9,743 bases of DNA from an uncultured Dermatophilus sp. (GCA_945876925.1 CAMCQD010000035.1:1-9743), one strand, 5' to 3'. Shown: positions 1 through 6,303, numbered from the stretch's first letter. Notes: a model not told the origin generated them from the sequence alone. Translations and numbers: made by a program.

Positions 1-50
1 TTTTTTTTTTTTTTCCCATCCTGCTATTAAAAACCCCCCCCCCCCGAAAA
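1..50. repeat. Homopolymer-rich left edge (T14, C12)
   Basis: The window opens with 14 T (1-14) and carries 12 C in a row at 34-45, separated by a short AT-rich piece (18-33). Both runs and the low GC of this stretch are unlike the rest of the window. It lies beyond the last gene, with no coding signal. It may be a contig end or a sequencing/assembly artefact; a true unstable homopolymer cannot be excluded. Confidence 0.7.
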
Positions 51-66
51 GATGACCCCGCCAAAC

Positions 67-112
67 CACCGTGTGGGGCCGCCCCCTACCCCGCCGCCGC
101 CCCACGCCGGTG
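67..112 (-). terminator. Candidate terminator hairpin after the left EamA gene
   Basis: Two nested inverted repeats lie just after the stop codon at 115: CACCG (67-71) pairs with CGGTG (108-112), and GTGGGG (73-78) pairs with CCCCAC (100-105). Together they give 11 base pairs around a 21-nt GC-rich loop with a small internal loop. On the minus strand it starts 2 nt past the TAA. There is no U tract, which is common for actinobacterial terminators. The position fits transcription stop; the large loop lowers confidence. Confidence 0.45.
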
Positions 113-114
113 CC

Positions 115-1206
115 TTAGTGAACCGCCCTGGCCGGCGGTGCGGCCCCGGGTGCGGGGTCTTCCCCGGGGGGCGGCCCGCTGCCGGAGTCCTTCTTGGTGA
201 AGATGTCGAAGATCGGGGCCATTCCCCCGACGACGATGAGGAGGCCGCCGATCAGGCCGATCGGGGTGAGGGCTTCATTCCAGAAGAAGAGCCCGAGGAA
301 GAGCGCCACCACGCACTCCCAGTACGAGGTGGTCGAGAGTTCTACGGCGAGGAGGTTCTTCCCGGCTACGACGAGGAAGCCCAGGGCGAACAGGCCGCAG
401 ACGACGAACATGCCGCTCGCCCACGCCGAGTTACTGCTCGTCATGACCTGCAGCGGGTTCGTGCTGTCCAGGGTCATGATCCGGAAGACCATGACGACGA
501 TCGCCCCGAGGGCACCGAACACGAAGTTCCAGAACGCCCGGACTTCGGAATCGATGTCGCCGCGGTAGCGGTAGAAGAAGAGGGCCAGCCCGTAGAAGAG
601 ACCCGAGACGAGACCGAAGATGTCACCGACGACCTTGTTCGGGTACTTTGAGTTCGTGCCGAGCTCGAGACCGAGCGTCAGGCCCTCGCCCGCCGTGTAG
701 TTGATGAGGCCGATGGTCATGAGCATGCCGACGAAGACGAGCACGAGGTAGAAGGCCTGCTTGAGCGAGATCTTCTCCTTGAGGAAGATCCACGCGAGGA
801 TCGCCGAGAACAACGGCCCGGTGTAGATGAGGAACACGGCGTTCGCGATGGAGGTCATGAGGGTCGAGGAGACGTAGAACGCGAGCGACATGCCGATGGA
901 CAGGCCGCCGGCGACTACCGTGAACGAGATCTTCGTGGTGCGCAGCAAGGCGATCTTACGGACTGCCAGCAGGATGAGCACCATCCCCAGTGCCCCCACG
1001 GTCATCCGGCCGAACGCGAGGAAGTCCCCGATGATGTATTTCGTGCCGGTCGCGGGGTTGATGGGCGTGGCCAGGCGACCGAAGGTACCGACAAGCCCCA
1101 TGCCGGTCGCCGAGAGGATCATGGCGATGAAGCCGAGCTTCTTGTTCATGACAGCCCCGGGCACGGTGGCGCCTTCCGGCGACAGGGTTGCTGGTGTTCT
1201 AGACAT
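115..1206 (-). CDS. EamA/DMT-family transporter (paralogue of the 3989-4948 gene)
   Basis: This is a 363-residue membrane protein of the drug/metabolite transporter superfamily, with about ten hydrophobic segments in two repeated EamA halves. Marks seen: 'NAVFLIYTGPLFSAILAWIF' followed by LKE near the middle of the first half, 'GLINYTAGEG', and 'GLFYGLALFFYRYRGDIDSE' at the start of the second half. The tail after 'FTKKDSG' is a hydrophilic Pro/Ala-rich segment. The start at 1206 is preferred because GGAGGGGG (1217-1224) lies 10 nt upstream. An internal ATG at 1149 (MNKKLG) begins exactly where homology to the sister transporter begins but has a poor ribosome site, so it remains possible. A terminator-like hairpin separates it from the BCCT gene, so it probably has its own promoter. 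Substrate unknown; by context possibly export of an amine or amino acid left after guanidino-compound breakdown (inference). Confidence 0.9.
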   Translation of the reverse strand: MSRTPATLSPEGATVPGAVMNKKLGFIAMILSATGMGLVGTFGRLATPINPATGTKYIIGDFLAFGRMTVGALGMVLILLAVRKIALLRTTKISFTVVAGGLSIGMSLAFYVSSTLMTSIANAVFLIYTGPLFSAILAWIFLKEKISLKQAFYLVLVFVGMLMTIGLINYTAGEGLTLGLELGTNSKYPNKVVGDIFGLVSGLFYGLALFFYRYRGDIDSEVRAFWNFVFGALGAIVVMVFRIMTLDSTNPLQVMTSSNSAWASGMFVVCGLFALGFLVVAGKNLLAVELSTTSYWECVVALFLGLFFWNEALTPIGLIGGLLIVVGGMAPIFDIFTKKDSGSGPPPGEDPAPGAAPPARAVH

Positions 1207-1216
1207 TAGACGTTAT

Positions 1217-1224
1217 CCCCCTCC
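1217..1224 (-). promoter_or_regulatory. Ribosome binding site deciding the left EamA start
   Basis: GGAGGGGG on the minus strand, 10 nt before the ATG at 1206. It is much stronger than anything ahead of the internal ATG at 1149 (only GGGG near the expected position), so the longer product is chosen. Confidence 0.7.
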
Positions 1225-1251
1225 GGGTTAGGACCTGATTTCGGGAAATGC

Positions 1252-1273
1252 GCCAGCCCCCGTAGCGGCTGGC
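1252..1273 (-). promoter_or_regulatory. Leader hairpin upstream of the left EamA gene
   Basis: GCCAGCC at one arm and GGCTGGC at the other form a perfect 7-bp stem with an 8-nt loop, 45 nt before the start codon. Around it, GAAATG (centred near 1297) and CATTTC (near 1247) on the minus strand are also complementary, which would enclose the hairpin in a larger fold. This could be a regulatory leader or chance structure in GC-rich DNA; function not known. Confidence 0.35.
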
Positions 1274-1428
1274 AGCTGAAGGCGTCACGGACTTCATTTC
1301 GCGCAGGAGGACCGCAACGCCGCCCCAAAGGGCCTGGCTGACAGCCGGCTATCTCCCGGAAAGTAAAGACCGCCGCCTCATTGGCGCACGGAAGGGAAAC
1401 CGGCGGGTATCCGGCCAGCTTCCGGTAG

Positions 1429-1461
1429 CGGGCCGGGACCGGCGAACCTGGTCCCGGCCCG
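1429..1461 (-). terminator. Strong hairpin terminator after the BCCT gene
   Basis: GGGCCGGGACC (1430-1440) and GGTCCCGGCCC (1450-1460) are perfectly complementary, extended by one more pair (1429/1461) to 12 bp with a 9-nt loop. It begins 61 nt past the BCCT stop on the transcribed strand. There is no U tract. Its perfection and position support a terminator that ends the EamA-creatininase-BCCT unit. Confidence 0.65.
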
Positions 1462-1522
1462 TCATGTAGTCACGTGGGCGATGCCGCGCGGATGGCGGAC
1501 AGCCTCTGGATCAGCGCACTCC

Positions 1523-3175
1523 TCACGACCCCCCGGGCAATCTGCTCGCGGGCTGCGCGCCCTGGCCCTCCAGCGGGCGCTCCGGTTCCGGATCCCGGGT
1601 GACGCGCAGGGTATTTGCCATCATGAGCAGCACCACCACGGTGTACGGGAGCGCCCCGATGATCGTTCCCGTCTGGACCGTGCCCACCACGCTCTCCCCG
1701 CCGATCGTGAGCAGGAGGAACGCGATGAGGGCGATGCCGACGACGAGAGCGGCCCGGAAGGTCTTCGAGGGCCTGGACGCCGAGGCGACGAAGCCGGCCA
1801 GCGCGTGCACCCCCGAATCGAGCGACGTGATGAAGTACGTGCCTACCAAGATGGTGGCCACGAGCAGGAGCGCGAATGAGACCGGGGCCCATTCGATCTG
1901 CTTGAGCATGGCGAACAGCCCCAGCGAGGTGTCGCGGTTGACGGCCTCGGTCACGGCTCCGCCGCTGGCGTCGTCGAAGAAGATCGCGGCCCCGCCGACG
2001 GCGCCGATCCAGATCACGCAGATAACCGAGGGGACGCCCAGCACTCCGATGACGAACTCGCGGATCGTCCGCCCCTTCGAGATCCGGGCGATGAACGACC
2101 CGACGAACGGCGAGAACGCCCAGCACCAGCACCAGATGAAGACGGTCCACCACCCGTTCCAGCTGTTCATCCAGCTCTCGATGGGTGACATGGCGCCGGC
2201 GGCGTCTGTCCATAGCCCCATCCACAGCATCGAGGCCCCGTACTCGCCGATGGTCTGCGGGACGATGGAGAGGATGTACAGCGTCGGGCCGAATACGAGA
2301 ACGGATACCACCAGCAGGATGCTGAGCGCGGAGTTGGCCTCGCTGATCCGCTTCATCCCCTTCTCGATGCCGATGTACACGCTGATCGCGGCCACGACGG
2401 CGATGCCCGCGATGACGCCGACCCGGAGTATCCCCGCGTTCTCGACCCCGAAGGTCTGCGAGAGCCCGGCCCCCAGTTGCATCGCCGCGAACGCGAAGGA
2501 CGTCGATAGGCCGAACACGGTTGCCAGGATGGCCACGACCTCGACGACCAGGCCCGCGGTCCGCTGCGCGGCCGGCGGGATCACCCCGACGACCGCGTCG
2601 CGGAACGTCAGCGGGGCCTTGCCGTTGTGGAACGAGATCGCCAGGCACAGCGCGACGACGCAGTAAATCGCCCAGGCGTGGACCGCCCAGTGGAAATAAC
2701 TCCAGATGAGCGCCCCGTCGACGGCATCCAGGCCCACCCGGCCGGCGAGCGGATTGTCGTGCCGGACCATGATCGGCTCGGCAACGGACCAGAAGATGAG
2801 GCCGATCCCCTGCCCGCAGGCGAAGAGCATGGAGTACCAGGCGAAGTTCCCGTATTCGGGTTTCGCGTCCGGCCCGGCGAGGACGATCCGCCCGCGCCGG
2901 GAGGCCGCCATGTAGACGCAGTAGAACAGCGCGAGCGAGGCAAGGACGACGAAGTACCACGTGAAGTACTGGGTGACCCCGGTCCGGAATCCCCCGATCG
3001 CGCTGGCGGCACCCTCAGCCGACACCACAGCGACCACGACGACACCACCCACGACCGCCAGGCTCAAGACCTTGATGATCGCGTCATCGCCACACCCAAG
3101 ACCTTCCGGGCCGAGAATCACCCCAGGCCGGTCAGCCCCGGCGGTCCCGGACGGCTCAGATGGCCGGGAATTCAT
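1523..3175 (-). CDS. BCCT-family (betaine/choline/carnitine-type) transporter
   Basis: A 550-residue LeuT-fold secondary carrier with about twelve membrane segments, the usual family size. The family hallmark near residues 343-374 is clear: an aromatic TM8 stretch followed by 'ARISKGRTIREF'. In TM4 the aromatic pattern Trp163, Trp168, Tyr171 matches the betaine-binding aromatics of BetP. TM3 carries the Gly-rich GQGIG (121-125). Thr450-Ser451 fit the conserved Thr-Ser of the BetP Na2 sodium site, hinting at sodium coupling. In TM8, the Trp of BetP W374/CaiT W324 is Cys351 and the CaiT Tyr327 position is Phe354, so the cargo may not be a quaternary amine. It starts 12 nt after the creatininase stop with no good ribosome site, so translation is probably coupled. 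By context it may import creatine, creatinine or another guanidino acid (inference). Confidence 0.95.
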   Translation of the reverse strand: MNSRPSEPSGTAGADRPGVILGPEGLGCGDDAIIKVLSLAVVGGVVVVAVVSAEGAASAIGGFRTGVTQYFTWYFVVLASLALFYCVYMAASRRGRIVLAGPDAKPEYGNFAWYSMLFACGQGIGLIFWSVAEPIMVRHDNPLAGRVGLDAVDGALIWSYFHWAVHAWAIYCVVALCLAISFHNGKAPLTFRDAVVGVIPPAAQRTAGLVVEVVAILATVFGLSTSFAFAAMQLGAGLSQTFGVENAGILRVGVIAGIAVVAAISVYIGIEKGMKRISEANSALSILLVVSVLVFGPTLYILSIVPQTIGEYGASMLWMGLWTDAAGAMSPIESWMNSWNGWWTVFIWCWCWAFSPFVGSFIARISKGRTIREFVIGVLGVPSVICVIWIGAVGGAAIFFDDASGGAVTEAVNRDTSLGLFAMLKQIEWAPVSFALLLVATILVGTYFITSLDSGVHALAGFVASASRPSKTFRAALVVGIALIAFLLLTIGGESVVGTVQTGTIIGALPYTVVVLLMMANTLRVTRDPEPERPLEGQGAQPASRLPGGS

Positions 3176-3187
3176 GACGGCAGCCGA

Positions 3188-3952
3188 TCAGAACCGGCTC
3201 AAGATGGCATCGGCCATCCCGGCCACGATCGAATCGGTGAGCACCTGCCCTTTCTCGGCAGTTGATTCCTTCCCCGATGACAGGCAGCCAGATGCGGGAG
3301 TCAGCGACGGGTCCGCCGGCAGCAGGTCGTACAGCGGGAGCTCGGCCGCCGGGTGGTCGATGAGCCGGTCCATCCGGACGAGCGCGGGGAAGTGCTCGAG
3401 CATGAGGGAGGTTTCCATGACGCCGCCGTGCTCGACATCCCAGCCCGGGAAGCCTGCGGGATAGAGTTTCGCGATGACTTCCGGAGTGACGAAATCCCAG
3501 TAGGACAGCATCATCACGGACGGCTGATCCGGGCCCGCGAGATCCCGCACGGCGAGGTCGGCCCCCTCATAGATGAACTGGTAATTCTCGTAGTGGCCGT
3601 TGACGAAGACGAGCTTCCTCACCCCGTGCCGGGCGAACTCGCGAACCAGGGTGCGGCATGCGCCGATTACCGTGGCCGCATCGAATCCGAAGGTTCCGGC
3701 AATGTGATTTCCGCCACCAGAGCGCTGCTGGGACTTGTAGCCCAGGCTCATGACGGGACCGACGAGCGCGCCGATTTTAGCCGCTGCCAGCTCGGACATC
3801 TTAGTGGACAGCAGCGAGTCGACTCCCAGCGGCATATGGGCACCGTGCTGCTCCACTGAGCCCACCGGGATCAGAACGATCGTCTCACCTCCGGCGATCC
3901 TCTCCCGGTAGGTGAAGGCGTCCAGGCGGGTGATGTTCACTTCATCGTTCAT
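3188..3952 (-). CDS. crnA: Creatininase (creatinine amidohydrolase)
   Basis: A 254-residue enzyme that reversibly hydrolyses the creatinine ring to creatine in the cytoplasm. The match to Pseudomonas creatininase, as I recall that sequence, is collinear over the whole length. The dinuclear metal ligands of that enzyme fall at the same residue numbers here: Glu34, His36, Asp45, His120 and Glu122, within 'PVGSVEQHG', 'GVDSLL' and 'NGHYEN'. Tyr121 and the substrate-site group Trp152, Trp171, Glu174, His175 ('SYWDF', 'GWDVEHGG') are also present, as is 'GYKSQQRSGGGNH' (71-83). These features separate true creatininase from the broader mycofactocin/MftE-like relatives. An AAGGGAG site (3962-3968) lies 9 nt before the ATG. 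It sits 36 nt after the EamA gene and 12 nt before the BCCT gene. No creatinase or creatinine deaminase lies in the window, so creatine must be used by something else. Confidence 0.93.
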   Translation of the reverse strand: MNDEVNITRLDAFTYRERIAGGETIVLIPVGSVEQHGAHMPLGVDSLLSTKMSELAAAKIGALVGPVMSLGYKSQQRSGGGNHIAGTFGFDAATVIGACRTLVREFARHGVRKLVFVNGHYENYQFIYEGADLAVRDLAGPDQPSVMMLSYWDFVTPEVIAKLYPAGFPGWDVEHGGVMETSLMLEHFPALVRMDRLIDHPAAELPLYDLLPADPSLTPASGCLSSGKESTAEKGQVLTDSIVAGMADAILSRF

Positions 3953-3988
3953 GCTTCTCAGCTCCCTTGAGGGTCTCTATGTCAGAGC

Positions 3989-4948
3989 TTAATGCTGCCC
4001 GGCCATTCGCTCTGCGTACTCGACTCCGGCGGATGGCTGATGTTTGGTCGAGAAGAGGATCTGCGCCACGCCGCCCAGGATGATGAGCAAGCCTCCCGCA
4101 GCCTGCGTGAGCGTGATCGGCTCGGAGAAGAGGGCGATGCCGAGGATCGTCGCCATGATCGTCTCCTGGTAGGAGATCGTCGCCAGTTCCCCGGCGAGCA
4201 GGATCCTGGAGGCGGCGGTGAGGAGATAGAAGGCCCCGAAACCCGTCACGAAGGCCGCGAAGATGAGCACGATCCAGCCACGGGTGGTCATCCCGCTCAG
4301 GTCGGGCCGGGTGACGAGGAGGATGGCCCCCAGGGTGAGGACCGCGAAGATGAAGTTGGTGTACGCGCGCAGGTCGGAGTCCACATCGGTGCGGTAGCGG
4401 CTGAAGAAGAGGAAGAGCCCGTAGGCGACGCCGGAGGCGAGCGCCACCATGTTCCCGAGGAAGTACTGCGGGTCGAGGCTGAGGCTCACGACGAAGCCTT
4501 CACCGGGGGTGTAGCTGACGATGCCGATGATGAGCAGGCACCCGACGAAGACGGCCAGGAGCGAGATGGCCGTGGCGCGCGTGAACGGCTCCTTGAGGAA
4601 GATAGTCGCCAGGATCGTGGAGTAGATGGGACCGGTGTAGATGAGGAACGCGGCGTTGGACAGCGTCGTCATCTGAGTGGACATGACGTACAGGCCGGAG
4701 AGGAGCGCGAGGAACACACCCGTGAGGAGGATAGACGGGGAGAACTTAAACCCCTGGAACTTCGCGAATCTGCGGGCCGCGAGGTATATCAGCGTCATTC
4801 CGATGAGACCGGCGAAATTTCGGCAGAAGGAGATGAAAAGACCGGGCGCCTCGATATAGCGGGCGAATGCGCCGATACCTCCCATGAGACTCGAGGACAT
4901 GAACATGGTCGCGAAACCCATGAGCTTGAGCCGGCTCTTCTGGTCCAT
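3989..4948 (-). CDS. EamA/DMT-family transporter
   Basis: A 319-residue inner-membrane protein with about ten hydrophobic helices in two EamA repeats. It is clearly paralogous to the gene at 115-1206: shared stretches are 'NAAFLIYTGPIYSTILATIF' with LKE, 'SYTPGEG' and 'GLFLFFSRYRTDVDSDLRAY'. The frame stays open upstream to 5149, but the added 67 residues are Pro/Arg-rich and derive from the hairpin region and the end of the preceding gene. The ATG at 4948 has AAAGGAG 9 nt upstream and starts at the homologous point, so it is chosen. It leads a probable three-gene unit with creatininase and BCCT. DMT proteins often export amino acids or metabolites; here sarcosine, glycine or an amine product is plausible but unproven. 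Confidence 0.93.
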   Translation of the reverse strand: MDQKSRLKLMGFATMFMSSSLMGGIGAFARYIEAPGLFISFCRNFAGLIGMTLIYLAARRFAKFQGFKFSPSILLTGVFLALLSGLYVMSTQMTTLSNAAFLIYTGPIYSTILATIFLKEPFTRATAISLLAVFVGCLLIIGIVSYTPGEGFVVSLSLDPQYFLGNMVALASGVAYGLFLFFSRYRTDVDSDLRAYTNFIFAVLTLGAILLVTRPDLSGMTTRGWIVLIFAAFVTGFGAFYLLTAASRILLAGELATISYQETIMATILGIALFSEPITLTQAAGGLLIILGGVAQILFSTKHQPSAGVEYAERMAGQH

Positions 4949-4957
4949 GCTGATCCG

Positions 4958-4964
4958 CTCCTTT
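4958..4964 (-). promoter_or_regulatory. Ribosome binding site fixing the EamA start at 4948
   Basis: AAAGGAG on the minus strand with a 9-nt spacer to ATG. It rules in the 319-residue product over the longer frame that begins at 5149. Confidence 0.8.
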
Positions 4965-5023
4965 GCGGTCACTCCGGCCGGGGGGATACCGGCGGAGAAG
5001 GGCCTGACGATGCGTGAGGGGGA

Positions 5024-5049
5024 GCGCGCGCCCCGGGCAGGACGCGCGC
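5024..5049 (-). other. GC-rich inverted repeat between amidinotransferase and EamA genes
   Basis: GCGCGCG (5024-5030) and CGCGCGC (5043-5049) form a 7-bp stem with a 12-nt loop, 14 nt beyond the stronger hairpin at 5063-5092. It may assist termination or stabilise transcript ends; alternating GC makes chance pairing easy. Confidence 0.35.
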
Positions 5050-5062
5050 CGGGTACGGGGCC

Positions 5063-5092
5063 GCCCCGGACGGGATAGCTCCCGCCCGGGGC
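5063..5092 (-). terminator. Strong hairpin terminator after the amidinotransferase gene
   Basis: Starting 10 nt past the TGA, the transcript can form GCCCCGG-G-CGGGA / TCCCG-U-CCGGGGC, 13 pairs closing a GCUA tetraloop. The one imperfect position (5070/5085) is a G-U pair in minus-strand RNA but an A-C mismatch in plus-strand RNA, so the fold favours the transcribed strand. There is no U tract. It likely ends or attenuates the arcA-B-C-amidinotransferase transcript before the EamA-creatininase-BCCT unit; read-through is possible. Confidence 0.65.
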
Positions 5093-5102
5093 AGCCGGGG
5101 GG

Positions 5103-6230
5103 TCAGACGAGGGGGGGGTCCTCGACCTGGTTCGGGAAGTAGTCCACACACGTGCCCTCGCGGTACACGTCAGCGGTGGCGCAGTGCAGGCCGCCGCCGA
5201 AGGCGTAGGCGTCCCGGAAGTCGACCGGGATCGGGTTCATCCCGAGCTTCTCCATCTGCTCCAGCTGGTGCACCTCGGACGCCTCGACGATGACGTTCTT
5301 GTGGTCGAGGACGAGGCAGTTCATCGACAGCCACACCGAGGAGTAGCACAGCGGCGGCGGGGTGTCGTGAGCCGGCATCGCCGCGTCCACGATCTGCCAG
5401 TCGTTCGCCTCGAAGATCTTGCGCTGCTCCTCGGGCAGGCGACGGTGCGGGTTGTTAATGATGAGGCCCGGACGCAGCGGCACGAAGGTCGCGTCGATGT
5501 GGATCGGGTAGGGGTCGCCGGGGAAGTTCACCGCGTGGATGCGGTGGTCCGGGTAGTACCGCTTGAACCACTCCATGGCCTTGCGGTTGGTGGTCAGGCC
5601 GTGCTGGATGAACAGGTCCTTGCCCAGGCGCAGCACGTCGGCGGCGTCCCACATCGGCTCGATCTCGGTGGTGACGAAGTCGAGGTTCGCGGTGCGCTCC
5701 AGGCGCTCCTCGAGGCTGATCTTCTCGTCGTAGTAGTTGTGCTTGTACGACTTGTCGGTCAGCCGCGGACGCGGGGCCTGGGTCCACTTGAACTCCGGGT
5801 CCTCGTCGAAGTACTTGCTCATGAGCGGCCAGTAGGCCAGGTACTCGAAGTACCGGCAGCGGAACGAGTTAGCCGAGGACAGGATCTCGTTGCCCATGGT
5901 GAGGAGGATGTCGCGGGGCGGCATCTGGGTGAAACCGGAGTTCACCCGGAAGTCGGGCGTACCCATCGCCTGGTTCCACTGCAGCGGGGTGGGCCGGTCA
6001 ACCTTGACGCCCCGGCTCTCCAGCTCCTTGACCAGGCGGTCCAGAGCCTCGTTGGCCTTCTCGACGGTGGCGGTGGGACGGGGGCCCCACATGCCACGCA
6101 TCTCGGAGTCGATCGGAACCTTCTCTGAAGTGGCGGGCTCTTCCTCGGGAATGACACTGAAGTCGGCCTTACCGACGATCACGTGCTTCAGCGGGTCGAA
6201 GTCGTTCCAAGAGTTGACGATCTTTGTCAT
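5103..6230 (-). CDS. Arginine:glycine amidinotransferase-like enzyme (GATM/AGAT family)
   Basis: A 375-residue cytoplasmic enzyme of the guanidino-group-modifying fold that moves an amidino group between a guanidino donor (classically arginine) and an amine acceptor (classically glycine) through a Cys-amidino intermediate. The catalytic triad is visible: Asp195 in 'EPMWDAAD', His244 in 'HIDATF' and Cys350 in 'GGGLHC'. The 49-residue Asp-His spacing equals that of human AGAT (Asp254, His303). 'SWNDFDPLKHVIVG' at the N terminus and 'PRDILLTMGNEI' are also family marks. The residue before the catalytic His is Ile243, where vertebrate AGAT has Met. The ATG at 6230 is chosen over one at 6269 because GAGGAG lies 10 nt upstream (6241-6246) and homology begins there. 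It follows arcC by 99 nt. The cycle proposed here needs it to run from a guanidino acid to ornithine, giving arginine for ArcA; the classical direction is equally possible from sequence alone. Confidence 0.93.
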   Translation of the reverse strand: MTKIVNSWNDFDPLKHVIVGKADFSVIPEEEPATSEKVPIDSEMRGMWGPRPTATVEKANEALDRLVKELESRGVKVDRPTPLQWNQAMGTPDFRVNSGFTQMPPRDILLTMGNEILSSANSFRCRYFEYLAYWPLMSKYFDEDPEFKWTQAPRPRLTDKSYKHNYYDEKISLEERLERTANLDFVTTEIEPMWDAADVLRLGKDLFIQHGLTTNRKAMEWFKRYYPDHRIHAVNFPGDPYPIHIDATFVPLRPGLIINNPHRRLPEEQRKIFEANDWQIVDAAMPAHDTPPPLCYSSVWLSMNCLVLDHKNVIVEASEVHQLEQMEKLGMNPIPVDFRDAYAFGGGLHCATADVYREGTCVDYFPNQVEDPPLV

Positions 6231-6240
6231 GACTCCTCTT

Positions 6241-6246
6241 CTCCTC
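6241..6246 (-). promoter_or_regulatory. Ribosome binding site of the amidinotransferase
   Basis: GAGGAG with a 10-nt spacer to ATG 6230. A second AGAGGAG copy (6233-6239) lies only 2 nt before the ATG and is probably too close to serve. Together they form a purine-rich initiation zone and exclude the longer frame from 6269. Confidence 0.65.
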
Positions 6247-6249
6247 GTT

Positions 6250-6272
6250 CGGGTACCCGGTCCGGGCACCCG
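6250..6272 (-). other. Hairpin just upstream of the amidinotransferase ribosome site
   Basis: CGGGTACCCGG (6250-6260) and CCGGGCACCCG (6262-6272) pair over about 10 bp in minus-strand RNA, including one G-U, with a 3-nt loop. It sits immediately before the GAGGAG ribosome site, so it could modulate translation start or mark a processed 5' end. No known riboswitch was recognised. Confidence 0.45.
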
Positions 6273-6281
6273 GATCCTTGG

Positions 6282-6303
6282 TGGTGCCGCGCGGGAGGCA
6301 CCA
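6282..6303 (-). terminator. Hairpin after arcC, possible partial terminator
   Basis: TGGTGCC (6282-6288) and GGCACCA (6297-6303) form a perfect 7-bp stem with an 8-nt loop, 26 nt past the arcC stop. There is no U tract and the next gene follows in the same direction, so partial termination or mRNA processing that sets arcC and amidinotransferase levels apart is more likely than a full stop. Confidence 0.4.

Larger units (their letters stand above)
1207..1522. other. 316-nt non-coding region with several inverted repeats
   Basis: No convincing gene lies between the BCCT stop and the left EamA start. Reading on the minus strand, it holds a 12-bp hairpin (1429-1461, likely BCCT terminator) and a weaker imperfect hairpin bounded by GGAAG/CTTCC (1390-1423) with an inner CCGG/CCGG pair. 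It also has a 7-bp GCCAGCC/GGCTGGC hairpin (1252-1273) inside a wider GAAATG/CATTTC pairing. The latter could form a structured leader for the transporter mRNA. I see no clear -35/-10 pair and no riboswitch family that I can name with confidence. Confidence 0.6.

Noticed and set aside
1340..1440. Guanidine-I (ykkC) riboswitch-like fragments such as CCGGGAGA on the minus strand
   Set aside because: The other conserved blocks of that class are not present in proper order and pairing. A short GC-rich match is not enough to call it.
1470..2960. Minus-strand open frame of 496 codons overlapping the BCCT gene
   Set aside because: Its product is Arg/Gly-rich with no membrane pattern, while the overlapping frame encodes an unmistakable BCCT protein.
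4949..5149. 67-residue N-terminal extension of the EamA gene starting at 5149
   Set aside because: The extension is Pro/Arg-rich, crosses the terminator hairpin and overlaps the amidinotransferase stop. The ATG at 4948 has AAAGGAG at a good distance and matches the paralogue start.
5103..6230. Aminoglycoside (StrB1-type) inosamine-phosphate amidinotransferase role
   Set aside because: Sequence marks fit the broader AGAT family and no aminocyclitol or other antibiotic genes are nearby.
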